Shown in pieces: positions 1 through 9,178 of a stretch of DNA of 64,000 nucleotides. The position numbers and the translations under genes were made by a program. The stretch covers positions 3,794,501-3,858,500 of the forward strand of contig OX638356.1 of NCBI GenBank assembly GCA_951813395.1. The letters are read 5' to 3'. The DNA is from Longimicrobiales bacterium. GTDB taxonomy: Bacteria > Gemmatimonadota > Gemmatimonadetes > Longimicrobiales > Gaopeijiaceae. Under the pieces are notes generated by a model. That model did not search any database, was not told the origin of the DNA, and saw nothing but the letters and a program-made list of their open reading frames with translations. Numbering within the stretch: the stretch's first letter is position 1; each line of letters begins with the position of its first letter.

Positions 1-1
1 C

Positions 2-505
2 CCGAACACCGAGGGCACCAATATTGTCGACGCGGACGACCCGGATCTGCACCGCCATCCGATTGCGTACGTCTCCGAGCCCGGGGAGTGGGCGCCCACG
101 CAGGCCGAGGTCGACAACCTGGCCGGGTACCTGGGGAAGGGCGGTTTTCTCATTCTGGACGACTTCCGCAGCGATCGCGAGTGGCGCAACGTGGAAGCGA
201 TCTTCAACGCCATCCTTCCGGGGCACCGCTTCCGGCTGCTGGAGCTGGAGGAGCCGATCTTCAACGCATTTTTTCAGATCGAGACGCTGGACCTGCCGCC
301 CCCGACCTTCGGCCAGTACCGTCCGGTGTTTCTGGGGCTCCACGAGAACGACGACCCGGACGGGCGCCTCATGGTCATCGCCAACTTCAACAACGACATC
401 GGGGACTACTGGGAGTACTCCGACAGGGGGTACTTTCCCATCGACCTGTCTAACGAAGCGTACAAGTTCGGTGTCAACTATGTGATCTATGCGATGAACC
501 GGTAG
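2..505 (+). CDS. DUF4159 domain protein, C-terminal part (5' end outside window)
   Basis: The frame is open from the window edge and stops at TAG 503-505, leaving at least 167 residues. The visible part reads as the C-terminal half of a DUF4159 domain: the segment GGFLILDDF (around nucleotides 140-168), then a region with PTFGQYRPVF and NFNNDIGDYWEY, and the closing NEAYKFGVNYVIYAMNR. In many bacteria this family is encoded just upstream of MoxR, DUF58 and BatA genes, and that is the order here. Its biochemical role is not established; the fold is thought to be glutamine-amidotransferase-like (family knowledge). The N-terminus and any signal peptide are outside the window. The 144-base gap to the MoxR gene contains a 12-base palindrome but no clear ribosome binding site. 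Confidence 0.85.
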   Translation, partial: PNTEGTNIVDADDPDLHRHPIAYVSEPGEWAPTQAEVDNLAGYLGKGGFLILDDFRSDREWRNVEAIFNAILPGHRFRLLELEEPIFNAFFQIETLDLPPPTFGQYRPVFLGLHENDDPDGRLMVIANFNNDIGDYWEYSDRGYFPIDLSNEAYKFGVNYVIYAMNR

Positions 506-649
506 CGGCACGATGGCGCACCCTGCTCCGGGTATCCGGTCACCGCCCCACCGATTACGTTTGTTTCCCACGGCACCGCACGAACGGAGCACGCCCATCC
601 GCGGACCCCGGACGTCCGGCCGATTCCTCACCTACACCACCCGCTGCCC

Positions 650-1678
650 GTGAACGAAACCCCGCAAGCCGCAACCGAACCCCAGGCCGACGTGGCCCTC
701 GCCCACCGCATCCAGGAGGGACGCGAGAAGATCCTCTCCGAGGTCCGCAAGATCATCATCGGCCAGGACGAAGCGGTCGACCAGGTGCTGCTGACCCTTT
801 TCGTGGGCGGCAACAGCCTGCTGGTGGGGGTGCCGGGACTGGCCAAAACGCTGCTGATCCACACCGTCGCCCGGGTGCTCGACCTGGACTTTTCGCGCAT
901 CCAGTTCACTCCGGACCTGATGCCGTCGGACATCACCGGCACCGACATCATCCAGCAGCGCGAGGACGGCAGCCGCGCACTCGAGTTCGCCGCGGGACCG
1001 ATATTCGCGAACGTCGTCCTGGCCGACGAGATCAACCGTACGCCGCCGAAAACCCAGGCCGCGCTCCTGGAGGCCATGCAGGAACACAGCGTCACCGTGC
1101 AGGCCAACACGTACGAGCTCGATCCTCCGTTCTACGTCTTCGCCACGCAGAACCCGATCGAGCTCGAGGGGACCTACCCGCTGCCCGAAGCGCAGCTGGA
1201 CCGGTTCATGTTCCACATCCGCATGGACCACCTTGAGGAGGACGAGGAGATGGAGGTCGTGCGGGAAACCACCGACGAGGTCGAGCCGGAGCTGACCGCG
1301 GTGGTGTCGAAGGCCGACATGATCGCTTTCCAGGACCTGGTGCGGCGCGTGCCGGTGGCCGAACCGGTGATGCGCTACGCCGTGAACCTGGTACGCGCGA
1401 GCCGGCCGAATCCGAACGGGAGCCATGACTTCGTCAAGAAGTGGGTGTCGTATGGGGCCAGCGTGCGCGCGGCGCAGTACCTGATCCTCGGCGGGAAGGC
1501 GCGCGCGCTCACCCAGGGCCGCCTGACGGTCAGCTTCGACGACATCCGCGCACTGGCGCTGCCCGTGATGCGCCACCGCATCCTGACGAACTTCCACGCC
1601 GAATCGGAGGGACGCACCACGGAAGAACTGGTCGCGATGCTCCTCGAAGCGGTGCCGGTCCCGCAGTCCGGAATGTAG
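650..1678 (+). CDS. MoxR-family AAA+ ATPase
   Basis: This 342-residue cytosolic ATPase has a full AAA_3/MoxR core: Walker A GVPGLAKT at about residues 60-67, Walker B VVLADE at 122-127 followed by INR, and the sensor region FATQNPIELEGTYPLPEAQLDRF at about 154-175 (split here as FATQNPIELEG and TYPLPEAQLDRF). MoxR proteins act as chaperones that remodel or insert cofactors into partners, typically von Willebrand factor A proteins encoded next door; the DUF58 and BatA-like genes directly downstream fit that. The start is GTG 650; no good Shine-Dalgarno precedes it. Length is normal for the family. The identity is secure; the client protein is inferred from context. Confidence 0.96.
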   Translation: MNETPQAATEPQADVALAHRIQEGREKILSEVRKIIIGQDEAVDQVLLTLFVGGNSLLVGVPGLAKTLLIHTVARVLDLDFSRIQFTPDLMPSDITGTDIIQQREDGSRALEFAAGPIFANVVLADEINRTPPKTQAALLEAMQEHSVTVQANTYELDPPFYVFATQNPIELEGTYPLPEAQLDRFMFHIRMDHLEEDEEMEVVRETTDEVEPELTAVVSKADMIAFQDLVRRVPVAEPVMRYAVNLVRASRPNPNGSHDFVKKWVSYGASVRAAQYLILGGKARALTQGRLTVSFDDIRALALPVMRHRILTNFHAESEGRTTEELVAMLLEAVPVPQSGM

Positions 1679-1732
1679 GGAGCGTCGTGTGATCGGCCCG
1701 GCCGCCATCGCGCCTCCGGCGTCCGCAGCGCC

Positions 1733-2644
1733 GTGACCGCCGCGTCGCCCGCGTCCAGAACCTCCTTCCTGGACCCCACGGTCCTGGCGAGGATCGACAA
1801 CCTGGGGTTGCTCGCGCGCACCGTCGTGGACGGGTTTCTGCAGGGGATCCACCGTTCGCCGTACCTGGGCGTGAGCATGGACTTCGCGGAGCACAGGCCG
1901 TACATGCCGGGCGACGACATCCGGAAGATCGACTGGCGGCTCTATGCGCGCACCGACCGGTTCCACATCAAGCAGTTCGAGGCGGAGACGAACGCCGATG
2001 TCGGCTTCCTGCTCGATGTCTCGGCCTCGATGGGGTACGGCTCCGGCGAGACGAGCAAGCTGGACTACGGACGCTTCCTGACCGCCAGCCTCGCGTACTT
2101 CTCGGCGGGACAGAAGGACCGCGTGGGACTGTACGCCTTCGACGACGACGTGGTGGAGCACGTCCGGCCCTCGGCGGCACACCTGGACAAGGTCCTCTAC
2201 GCCGTGGCGCGGGTGAAGGCGGAGCGGGAGGGAGGCTGGGACAAGCCGCTCGCCCGGGTCGCAAACACCTTTCGGCGGCGTGGCATTCTGGTAGTGGTTT
2301 CGGATTTCTACGCCGACCCGGACGAGATCGCGCCGGCTTTGGGCTTCTTCCGGGCCCAGGGACACGACGTGGTGGCGTTCCACGTGCTCGATCCGGCGGA
2401 GATCGACTTTCCCTTCGCGCAGGCCTCGAACTTTCAGGATCTCGAGACACGCGAAGTGCTCCAGGTGGTGCCCGAGAAGTACGTCGAGGCGTACCGCGGG
2501 CATGTAAGCACGCACATCGACGAACTGGGCAGGGGCTTTGGCCGACATGGGGTTGACTACGTCCTGCTCAACTCCGGGAAACCCCTGGACGAAGCGCTCT
2601 ACGCGTACCTCACGTTCAGGCAGAAGTCGGCAAAGGCCCGCTAG
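1733..2644 (+). CDS. DUF58 domain protein (vWA-like, Bat module)
   Basis: A 303-residue DUF58 protein. The family signature is clear at residues 48-83 (SMDFAEHRPYMPGDDIRKID then WRLYARTDRFHIKQFE). A von Willebrand factor A-like segment with a metal-ion-site-type motif DVSAS follows at 95-99. It has no signal peptide or membrane segment, so it should be cytosolic, presumably as a partner of the adjacent MoxR ATPase. It starts at GTG 1733, 54 bases after moxR, and ends 6 bases before the BatA-like gene, so it is almost certainly cotranscribed with both. The physiological output of MoxR/DUF58/Bat modules differs between organisms (envelope stress, complex assembly) and cannot be told from this sequence. 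Confidence 0.95.
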   Translation: MTAASPASRTSFLDPTVLARIDNLGLLARTVVDGFLQGIHRSPYLGVSMDFAEHRPYMPGDDIRKIDWRLYARTDRFHIKQFEAETNADVGFLLDVSASMGYGSGETSKLDYGRFLTASLAYFSAGQKDRVGLYAFDDDVVEHVRPSAAHLDKVLYAVARVKAEREGGWDKPLARVANTFRRRGILVVVSDFYADPDEIAPALGFFRAQGHDVVAFHVLDPAEIDFPFAQASNFQDLETREVLQVVPEKYVEAYRGHVSTHIDELGRGFGRHGVDYVLLNSGKPLDEALYAYLTFRQKSAKAR

Positions 2645-2650
2645 CCACCC

Positions 2651-4765
2651 GTGGGATTCCTCACGCCCCTCTTCCTGGTTGCGCTGGCCGGACTGGCGAT
2701 CCCGGTCCTGATCCACCTCACGCGCCGGGAACGCGGCAAGCCGGTCCGCTTCCCCTCGCTGATGTTCCTGGAACGGATTCCCTTCGAGGAGACCTCGCGG
2801 CGGCGCATTCGGCACTGGCTGCTCCTCATGATCCGGCTGGCCGCGCTCGCCGTGCTGGTCGCCGGGTTCGCGCGTCCCTTCGTGCGGGGCGGAAGCCTCG
2901 CGTCCATCGGTGGGCCGGGTCCGGAAGAGGTGGTGATCCTGCTCGACTTCTCCTACTCGATGGAGCTGGGCGACAACTGGGATGACGCGACCCGGCACGC
3001 GAGGTCCGTTGCCGGGTCGCTCAGGCCGCAGGACCGCGCGTCGCTCATCGCGTTCGCCGAGACTCCCGTGCTTCTGCACCGCTCCGAGAGCGACCCGGCG
3101 CGTCTCCTGGCCACGCTGGACACCCTCAGGCCGGGCTCCCTCTCCACGCGCATCGCACCCGCCGTGAAGCTGGCGGCGACGACCCTCGCGGCCTCCACCC
3201 TGTCGCGTCACCGCGTGGTCGTGATCAGCGACTTCCAGCGTACGGGGTGGCAGCCCGACCCGGACGCGACGTTCCCGGCCGCGGTGACCGTCGAACCGGT
3301 GGTGATCGGCGACGCGGATGCCGCAAATCTGGCGCTCACCGACCTGGCGCTCGGACGCCGGTCGGAGGGCGGGCGTGAACGGGTGACGGTCGAGGCACGG
3401 CTGGTCAACGCCGGCGCGGAAGACGCCACGACCGAGGTAGCGCTGTATATCGACGAGAACGAAGTCGCCACGGCAACCATCGCGGTGCCCGGCGGCGGTG
3501 CCGCCCCGGTTCGCTTCGATCCGTTCACGCTGACCGACGGTTTCACCCGCGGAGAGGTGCGCATCTCCGAGCCCGCCGGCGTCGGACTCCCGGCGGACAA
3601 CACGCTGAGTTTCGTGGCCTCGCCCGGCGGTGACCTCGCCGTGCTCGTCGTCGACCCGCTGGGCCCGGGCGAATCCAACCTGTACCTGCGCGGCGCACTG
3701 GGCATCGCCGAGGGCGCGGGCTTCACGACGACGGTCGTGCGCGGCAGCCCGAGCGCCGAACAGCTCGGCGCCGCGGACGTGGTGGTCCTGAACGCGGGTC
3801 CCTTTCCCGGCGGGGACGCGGGCAACCGGCTGCGCGCCTTCGTCGAGGAGGGCGGAGGGCTGCTGATGGCCCTTGGCGAGCGCAGCACGGTCCCCGCCGT
3901 GCACGCCGACTTCCTTCCCGCCACCGTCGGCGCGGTGTCGGACGCGGCGGGGGAACGCCGCCTCGGCTTCGTGGACTACGATCACGCCGTTTTCGAGGCG
4001 TTTCGAGGACCCCGTTCCGGGGACTTTTCCCAGGCTTCCTTCTACCGGACCCGCTCGCTGGCGGTCAACGACGGTCAGGTGCTCGCACGCTTCGCGGATG
4101 GCGCGGCCGCTCTCGTGGAGGGCCGTCGCGGAAGGGGCCGCGTGTTCGTATGGGCAACGGGCGTGGACCGCTTCTGGAACGACCTGGCGCTGCAGCCCGT
4201 GTATCTTCCGTTCGTGCACCGGATCACGAGGTACCTGGGCGGCCGCGGCGAGGCGCCGCCATGGTACCCGGCCGGTTCGACCGTGAACCTCGCCGCAATG
4301 GCCGAGGCGGCCGGGTCGGTCGAGATTCCGCCAGGCGCGGCGGCGATGGAGCCGGGGGGTGGGGCCGTGGCCGTGGATCCCCAGACCTCGCTACTGCGCC
4401 TCGACAAGCGCGGAATCTGGGAGATCCGCCCACCGGGACAGCGTCCCGATCACCCGCTCGCGCTAGCTGCGAATGTCGATATCAACGAGTCGGATCTGGC
4501 AAAAGTCGACGTGGAGGAGTTCCGGTCAGCGGTCGGGGGCGGCACGGTTGCCGAGTTGGCGACGGAAGACGCCGAAGCGATCTTGGAAGTGCCGGCGGAG
4601 GACCACGAGAAGCGGCAGTCGTTCTGGCGGTACTTGCTTGCCGCGGCATTTCTCCTGATGGTCTCCGAGACGGTGTTGGCCAACCGGCTGTCGCAGGACA
4701 GGATCAAAGAGGTGGCGGGAGGCGTCCGAGGCCGACGCCCACGAGAGGTGAAAACGGAGTCGTGA
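2651..4765 (+). CDS. BatA-like membrane protein with von Willebrand factor A domain
   Basis: A 704-residue inner-membrane protein. Residues 1-75 match the BatA N-terminal domain: a first hydrophobic segment (about 4-21), the conserved IHLTRRE and RFPSLMFLERIPFEET stretch, and a second segment (about 56-73). A vWA domain follows with the metal-site motif DFSYS at 99-103. The middle is a periplasmic beta-rich and glutamine-amidotransferase-like region (ADVVVLNAGPFPGGD, then EEGGGLLMALGE), and a last membrane segment lies near 656-677 (FWRYLLAAAFLLMVSETVL). It is longer than classical BatA (about 330 residues), in line with the long vWA/CARDB-type versions of related phyla. It begins at GTG 2651, 6 bases after the DUF58 stop, and is likely a client of the MoxR ATPase. 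Confidence 0.93.
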   Translation: MGFLTPLFLVALAGLAIPVLIHLTRRERGKPVRFPSLMFLERIPFEETSRRRIRHWLLLMIRLAALAVLVAGFARPFVRGGSLASIGGPGPEEVVILLDFSYSMELGDNWDDATRHARSVAGSLRPQDRASLIAFAETPVLLHRSESDPARLLATLDTLRPGSLSTRIAPAVKLAATTLAASTLSRHRVVVISDFQRTGWQPDPDATFPAAVTVEPVVIGDADAANLALTDLALGRRSEGGRERVTVEARLVNAGAEDATTEVALYIDENEVATATIAVPGGGAAPVRFDPFTLTDGFTRGEVRISEPAGVGLPADNTLSFVASPGGDLAVLVVDPLGPGESNLYLRGALGIAEGAGFTTTVVRGSPSAEQLGAADVVVLNAGPFPGGDAGNRLRAFVEEGGGLLMALGERSTVPAVHADFLPATVGAVSDAAGERRLGFVDYDHAVFEAFRGPRSGDFSQASFYRTRSLAVNDGQVLARFADGAAALVEGRRGRGRVFVWATGVDRFWNDLALQPVYLPFVHRITRYLGGRGEAPPWYPAGSTVNLAAMAEAAGSVEIPPGAAAMEPGGGAVAVDPQTSLLRLDKRGIWEIRPPGQRPDHPLALAANVDINESDLAKVDVEEFRSAVGGGTVAELATEDAEAILEVPAEDHEKRQSFWRYLLAAAFLLMVSETVLANRLSQDRIKEVAGGVRGRRPREVKTES

Positions 4766-4796
4766 GCGATTCCGTGACAGACTGAAGGGGGGAAAC

Positions 4797-7700
4797 ATGT
4801 CCATAGGGGACAATTGGCGCTCCAGAGACCGGATCCTGCGCGTGGTGCGGCGAGTGCGGCGCCGCTGGCGTCTCAAGCTCATGCTGCGAGGCCTCGCCCT
4901 GACCGTCGCCGGCGCCCTCGTCACGTTCCTGGTTTCGGCCTCCAGCCTCGAGTTCCTGCGCTTTCAGCCGGAAGCCGTGACCGCCTTCCGAATCGTCCTG
5001 TGGCTGGTCGTGGGCTTCTTCCTCGTTCGCTCGGTCATTTGGCCCCTGCTCCGCCCCATCCGCGACGAAAGAGTCGCTCTGTACCTGGAAGAGAACGAGC
5101 CTTCGCTGCAGGCCCGTGTCCTGGCCGCCGTGGAGTCGGCCCGCAAGGCCGACGAACTGGAGCGCTCTCCGCTGCTCCAGGAGGTCGTCAAGCGCGCCGT
5201 CACGGAATGTCGGCGCATCGATTACGGCAGCCGCGTCGAGCGGCAGTCCATTCGCCGCTCCGCGGGAGCGCTCGGCGGACTCACGCTGGCATCGGTCGCC
5301 GTTCTGCTCCTGGGCCCCGGCTTTCTTCGCCACGGCATGTCCGCGCTGTTCTTCCCGACGCGCTCGGCGGAATCCGTGAATCCCTACAGCGTTGCGGTGA
5401 CGCCCGGCGACACCACCATCTCGCGCAACTCCGACCTCCTTGTCTCGGCCTCCCTGCAAGGCTTCGCCTCGGACGATGTCGTGCTGTATACCCGAGAGAC
5501 CGGCACGAACGGCTTCGTGGACACGCGCATGATCGAGGACGGCGCGGGCGCGTTCGAGGGGCTGCTTCTGAACGTCGCCGAAGAGACCACGTACTACGTC
5601 GAGGCGAACGGCGTCCGCTCCGGGACCTTCACCCTCGGGGTCGCCGACCTCCCCGCGGTGGATCGTCTGGCCATGGTGTACCACTTCCCGCGCTACACGG
5701 GTCTCGCGCCGCGCCGTTTCGAGTACGGAGGAGACGTGGCGGCCCTCGCCGGGACCCGGGTCGAGATCGAGGTCACACCCACGATCGCCACACCCGGCGC
5801 CCTGATCGTGATGGATGCGGGCGACACGATCACCATGGAGGCTGGGCCGGAGGGGACCTTCGGCGGATCATTCACGGTGCGCGACGAAGGATTCTACGGC
5901 ATCCGCCTCCAGACCCACGAAGGGGTTTGGGTCACCGGCGCGCCGGACTACCGGATCGACGTGCTCTCGGACCAGGGACCCTCGATCTCGTTCAGCAAGC
6001 CGGGACGCGACACGGATGTCAGCGCCATCGAGGAGGTGTTCATCGAAGCGCGCGCCGACGACGATCTGGGCGTCCATGACGTGCGGCTGGTCTACAGCGT
6101 GAACGGCGGGCCATCCGACACCGTGAGGCTGCACGCCTCGGGAGGAGCACCCGTCACCGGACTGACGGCGAGTCACACGCTCTTCCTGGAGGACTTCGAG
6201 CTGGAAACGGGCGACCTCGTGGCGTATCACGGGATCGCGCGCGACAACGCCCCTTCGCCGCGCGAGGCCCTGACCGACATCTACTTCCTGAAGGTACGGC
6301 CGTTCCGCCGAGACTTCCGCGAAGCCGAGGGCGGCGGCGGCGGTGGCGGGGGTGGGGGTGGTGGCGGCGACGGGATGGATCAGGACCTGTCGGCCATCCA
6401 GCGGCAGATCATAGCGGCGACGTTCAACCTCGTGAGGGACCGGGACAGCTACACGCCGGACGTGTGGGAAGAGAACGTCGTCAGCATCGCCCTGAACCAG
6501 GAGCGGCTGCGGGAGCAGGTGCAGACGTTGAGACAGCGGATCGTGAACCGTGGCATCGCAGGTGCGGACGAGACGTTCGAGCGGATCGCCGAGACGTTGC
6601 CTGTTGCGGTTGAAGCCATGTCCGAATCCATCGACTCTCTGCGCGCGTTGAACCCCGGAGGCGCCATCGCGCCCGAGCAGCGCGGCCTGCGCCAGCTCCA
6701 GAAGGCCGAAGAGACGTACGAGCGCTTCGTATCGCTGGAAAGGCAGCAGGGCGGCGGGGGTGGCGGTGGCCAGCAGGGTCCCAGCGCCGAGGACCTCGCC
6801 GACCTGTTCGAGTTGGAGACCGACGCGCTCCGCAACCAGTACGAGACGGTTCAGCGAAGCCAGCAGGAGAGTGCCGACCAGGGCGTCGACGAGGCCCTGG
6901 AAAAGCTCCGCGAGCTGGCGAGGCGTCAGGAACAGGAGCTCGAGCGCCAGCGGCTCAGGGCGTCGGCTCAGCAGGGTGGCGGCGGTGGTGGCGGAAGCCA
7001 GGCCGCCCGGGATCTGGCTGAAGAGGCGGAAGAAGCTGCGCGACAGCTCGAACGCCTGTCGCGCGAGTCGGGCGACCGCCAGCTGGAGGAAGTCGCTCGC
7101 GGGTTGCAGCGCGCGGCGGACGCCATGCGCCGATCCGCGGCGAATCGCGGGAACACCGGCGTAACCGAAGCTCGTTCGGCGCTCGACCGGCTGCGTCAGG
7201 CGCGGGACCAGCTGGAAGGCGTGCAGGACGACCGCCTGGAACGGGATCTGGCGGACGCGCGTGAGCGTGTGGCGGGCCTGTCACGCCAGCAGGAGGATGT
7301 CCAGAACCGCATGGCGGCCATGCGGCGGGCGGGACGTCCTTCCGCCGACCAGGTCGGGAGGATCAACGAGACCAAGGAAGACATGGCTGAGGAGGTGGGT
7401 GACCTTCTGGCCCAACTGGACCAGCTCGGAGCCAGCGCAAGGCGCGATGGCGCGGCGGGAGCCAGAGAGCTGGAGGGAGCCGCCGAGACGATCCGCGAGA
7501 CGCAGTTGCGTGAGCGGATCCTCTGGTCACGGAGCCTGGTGGGACGGCGGGACCAGGAGGAATACGCCGAGGCGTTCGAGGACCAGAACGCGCAGGCCAT
7601 CCAGTCGCTCGCGAATCGGCTGGATGAAGCTGCCGACGCCGTTCGCGACCGGGTCACCGAAGACGTTGCGACGGAGGCGCTCGAGTCGGCGCGGGACCTG

Positions 7701-8363
7701 ATGCGCAGCCTGGAGTCGCTGGAGCGCCGCACTCAGAACGAGACGCGCGGCGGCGAGGGCGACCCGCAGGAGGGCGAGGGCGACCCGCAGGAGGGCGAGG
7801 GCGCCGAGGGCGGTCAGGGCGAGGGCGCCGGGGGCGGTCAGGGCGAACGCGCGGGCGACCCCGGGACGCGGCAGGGCGACACCGGAACGCGCACCGGCGC
7901 TCCCGGACCGCGGGACTACGATCCCGACCGGGTAGGCGCGGGGGGACCTCGCGCATTCGATCCCGACGCCATCCGGCAGATGCGCCGGGAGATCCGTGAG
8001 CGCGCGGGTGAGGCACGCGCACTGGCCGGTCTGGTCGAACGTGCGGGCGCGGACCCCCGCGAACTTCAGGCCATGATCGACGCGATGCGCCTCCTCGATC
8101 GGCAGGGCACCTACGCCGACCCGGAGGAAGTACTGCGTCTTCAGAGTGAGCTGGTGCAGACGATCAAACAGCTCGAGTTCAGTCTGCGGCGAGAGTTTGC
8201 CGCCGGCGACGAAGAACAGATTTTCCTTTACCAGTCCGGCGAAGTGCCCGAAGAATACCGCGCCCTGGTGGAAGAGTACTATCGGGCGCTGTCGCGCGAC
8301 GAGGGCAGTCGGTCGCGGGACGGAGCGAATCGGGGACGCGACCCCGGAAACAATCGGCCGTGA
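4797..8363 (+). CDS. Large DUF4175-like membrane protein with coiled-coil and polyglycine linkers
   Basis: 1188 residues, ATG 4797 with a strong Shine-Dalgarno run just upstream (GGGGGGA). Two membrane segments lie at about 28-50 and 63-85 and a third at about 155-175, followed by a large periplasmic beta-sandwich region up to about 505. Then comes a run of 13 glycines (512-524), a long Gln/Glu/Arg-rich helical region with further 7-glycine runs at 652-658 and 727-733, a Gly/Glu/Gln-rich repeat around 985-1015, and a C-terminal helical part. The architecture resembles the DUF4175/TIGR02302-type proteins that close MoxR-Bat operons, but I identify it by architecture and context, not by a sharp motif. 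It may form an extended periplasmic scaffold. The stop overlaps the next start by 4 bases (GTGA), suggesting translational coupling. Confidence 0.85.
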   Translation: MSIGDNWRSRDRILRVVRRVRRRWRLKLMLRGLALTVAGALVTFLVSASSLEFLRFQPEAVTAFRIVLWLVVGFFLVRSVIWPLLRPIRDERVALYLEENEPSLQARVLAAVESARKADELERSPLLQEVVKRAVTECRRIDYGSRVERQSIRRSAGALGGLTLASVAVLLLGPGFLRHGMSALFFPTRSAESVNPYSVAVTPGDTTISRNSDLLVSASLQGFASDDVVLYTRETGTNGFVDTRMIEDGAGAFEGLLLNVAEETTYYVEANGVRSGTFTLGVADLPAVDRLAMVYHFPRYTGLAPRRFEYGGDVAALAGTRVEIEVTPTIATPGALIVMDAGDTITMEAGPEGTFGGSFTVRDEGFYGIRLQTHEGVWVTGAPDYRIDVLSDQGPSISFSKPGRDTDVSAIEEVFIEARADDDLGVHDVRLVYSVNGGPSDTVRLHASGGAPVTGLTASHTLFLEDFELETGDLVAYHGIARDNAPSPREALTDIYFLKVRPFRRDFREAEGGGGGGGGGGGGGDGMDQDLSAIQRQIIAATFNLVRDRDSYTPDVWEENVVSIALNQERLREQVQTLRQRIVNRGIAGADETFERIAETLPVAVEAMSESIDSLRALNPGGAIAPEQRGLRQLQKAEETYERFVSLERQQGGGGGGGQQGPSAEDLADLFELETDALRNQYETVQRSQQESADQGVDEALEKLRELARRQEQELERQRLRASAQQGGGGGGGSQAARDLAEEAEEAARQLERLSRESGDRQLEEVARGLQRAADAMRRSAANRGNTGVTEARSALDRLRQARDQLEGVQDDRLERDLADARERVAGLSRQQEDVQNRMAAMRRAGRPSADQVGRINETKEDMAEEVGDLLAQLDQLGASARRDGAAGARELEGAAETIRETQLRERILWSRSLVGRRDQEEYAEAFEDQNAQAIQSLANRLDEAADAVRDRVTEDVATEALESARDLMRSLESLERRTQNETRGGEGDPQEGEGDPQEGEGAEGGQGEGAGGGQGERAGDPGTRQGDTGTRTGAPGPRDYDPDRVGAGGPRAFDPDAIRQMRREIRERAGEARALAGLVERAGADPRELQAMIDAMRLLDRQGTYADPEEVLRLQSELVQTIKQLEFSLRREFAAGDEEQIFLYQSGEVPEEYRALVEEYYRALSRDEGSRSRDGANRGRDPGNNRP
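6330..6368 (+). repeat. Polyglycine codon run (13 Gly) inside the DUF4175-like gene
   Basis: Thirteen consecutive glycine codons with mixed third bases separate the beta-rich half of the protein from its coiled-coil half. Two shorter runs of seven glycine codons lie at 6750-6770 and 6975-6995. The mixed codon use argues for selected flexible linkers, not pure replication slippage. Confidence 0.9.
7754..7801 (+). repeat. 21-base tandem repeat encoding an acidic Gly/Glu/Gln segment
   Basis: Two identical 21-base units (starting GAGGGCGACCCGCAGGAGGG) followed by a partial third unit, encoding the repeated peptide EGDPQEG. It lies in the low-complexity C-terminal part of the large membrane protein. 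Confidence 0.85.
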
Positions 8364-9178
8364 AGAACGGATCGGCCGCAGCCCCGGGCACGCGCACCAT
8401 CGCGCTGTCCGTCGACATCGCCTCGTCGCCCGAGGCGGTGTGGCAGGCGGTTTCGGAGGGCGACCGCCTGGCGAACTGGTTCGCGCCCATTGCCTCGGTC
8501 GAGCCGGGCGAGGGAGGCGCCGTCACGGTGGGCTGGGCGGAGGGAGCGGACTGGACAAGCGTCATTTCGGTGTGGCGCCCTGTCGAGCACTTGCAGCTCG
8601 TCGACGAGCCACCCGCCGAGGCAGCCGCGGAGGGCGCGGTGCCCATGGTCCTCGACTATCACCTGGAGCCTCGCGAGGGCGGCACGCGCGTGCATCTCGT
8701 CAATTCGGGACTGTCGGCAAGCAAGGACTGGGACGACGCGTTCCACATGATGACCAACGGCTGGCGCTTCTTCCTCTGGAACCTGAAACACTACCTGGAG
8801 CGGCACTCCGGTACGGGCCGCAACATGATCAGCGAGCGGCCCTGGGTGACGGGACCGCGAGAGGATGTCTGGGACACGATCTTCGGGGCGGAGGGGCTCG
8901 GGATGGTGCCCACACGGCCGGGTGAGGCGTTCAGCCTGCGCCTCGATGGCGGCACGGCGCTGGAGGGAACGACCATTCTCTCCGACCGGCCCTGGGCCTT
9001 CGCCGGAATGGTGAGTTCGCTGAACGACGGTATCCTGCACGTCGAACTCGAAGGGACGGGCGAGCGATGGAAGATGGGAGTGTGGATTTCGGCCTACGGA
9101 GTGGAAGAAGAGCGATGCAAGCGGACCGGCGAGGCCCTCGGGCGAACGATTTCGCGGCTCTTTCCCGGGCAGGGATGA
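8360..9178 (+). CDS. SRPBCC/AHSA1-family protein
   Basis: A 272-residue cytosolic protein with an activator-of-Hsp90-homologue-like START fold: the N-terminal part has the pattern SVDIASSPEAVWQAVSEGDR followed by LANWFAP, and the middle has DYHLEPREGGTRVHLVNSGL and WRFFLWNLKHYLE. These features are typical of AHSA1-type ligand-binding proteins. The second half (about 155-272) looks like another, degenerate helix-grip repeat. GTG 8360 overlaps the upstream stop by 4 bases, and the gene's own stop overlaps the next gene's ATG by 4 bases (ATGA), so it is the central link of a coupled operon. The ligand is unknown. No catalytic residues are recognisable. Confidence 0.85.
   Translation: MKNGSAAAPGTRTIALSVDIASSPEAVWQAVSEGDRLANWFAPIASVEPGEGGAVTVGWAEGADWTSVISVWRPVEHLQLVDEPPAEAAAEGAVPMVLDYHLEPREGGTRVHLVNSGLSASKDWDDAFHMMTNGWRFFLWNLKHYLERHSGTGRNMISERPWVTGPREDVWDTIFGAEGLGMVPTRPGEAFSLRLDGGTALEGTTILSDRPWAFAGMVSSLNDGILHVELEGTGERWKMGVWISAYGVEEERCKRTGEALGRTISRLFPGQG

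Noticed and set aside
632-4219. Very long open frame (1195 codons) antisense to the MoxR/DUF58/BatA genes
   Set aside because: It lies opposite three clearly recognisable genes, has Arg/Gly/His-rich composition with no domain, and is explained by the shortage of stop codons in GC-rich DNA.
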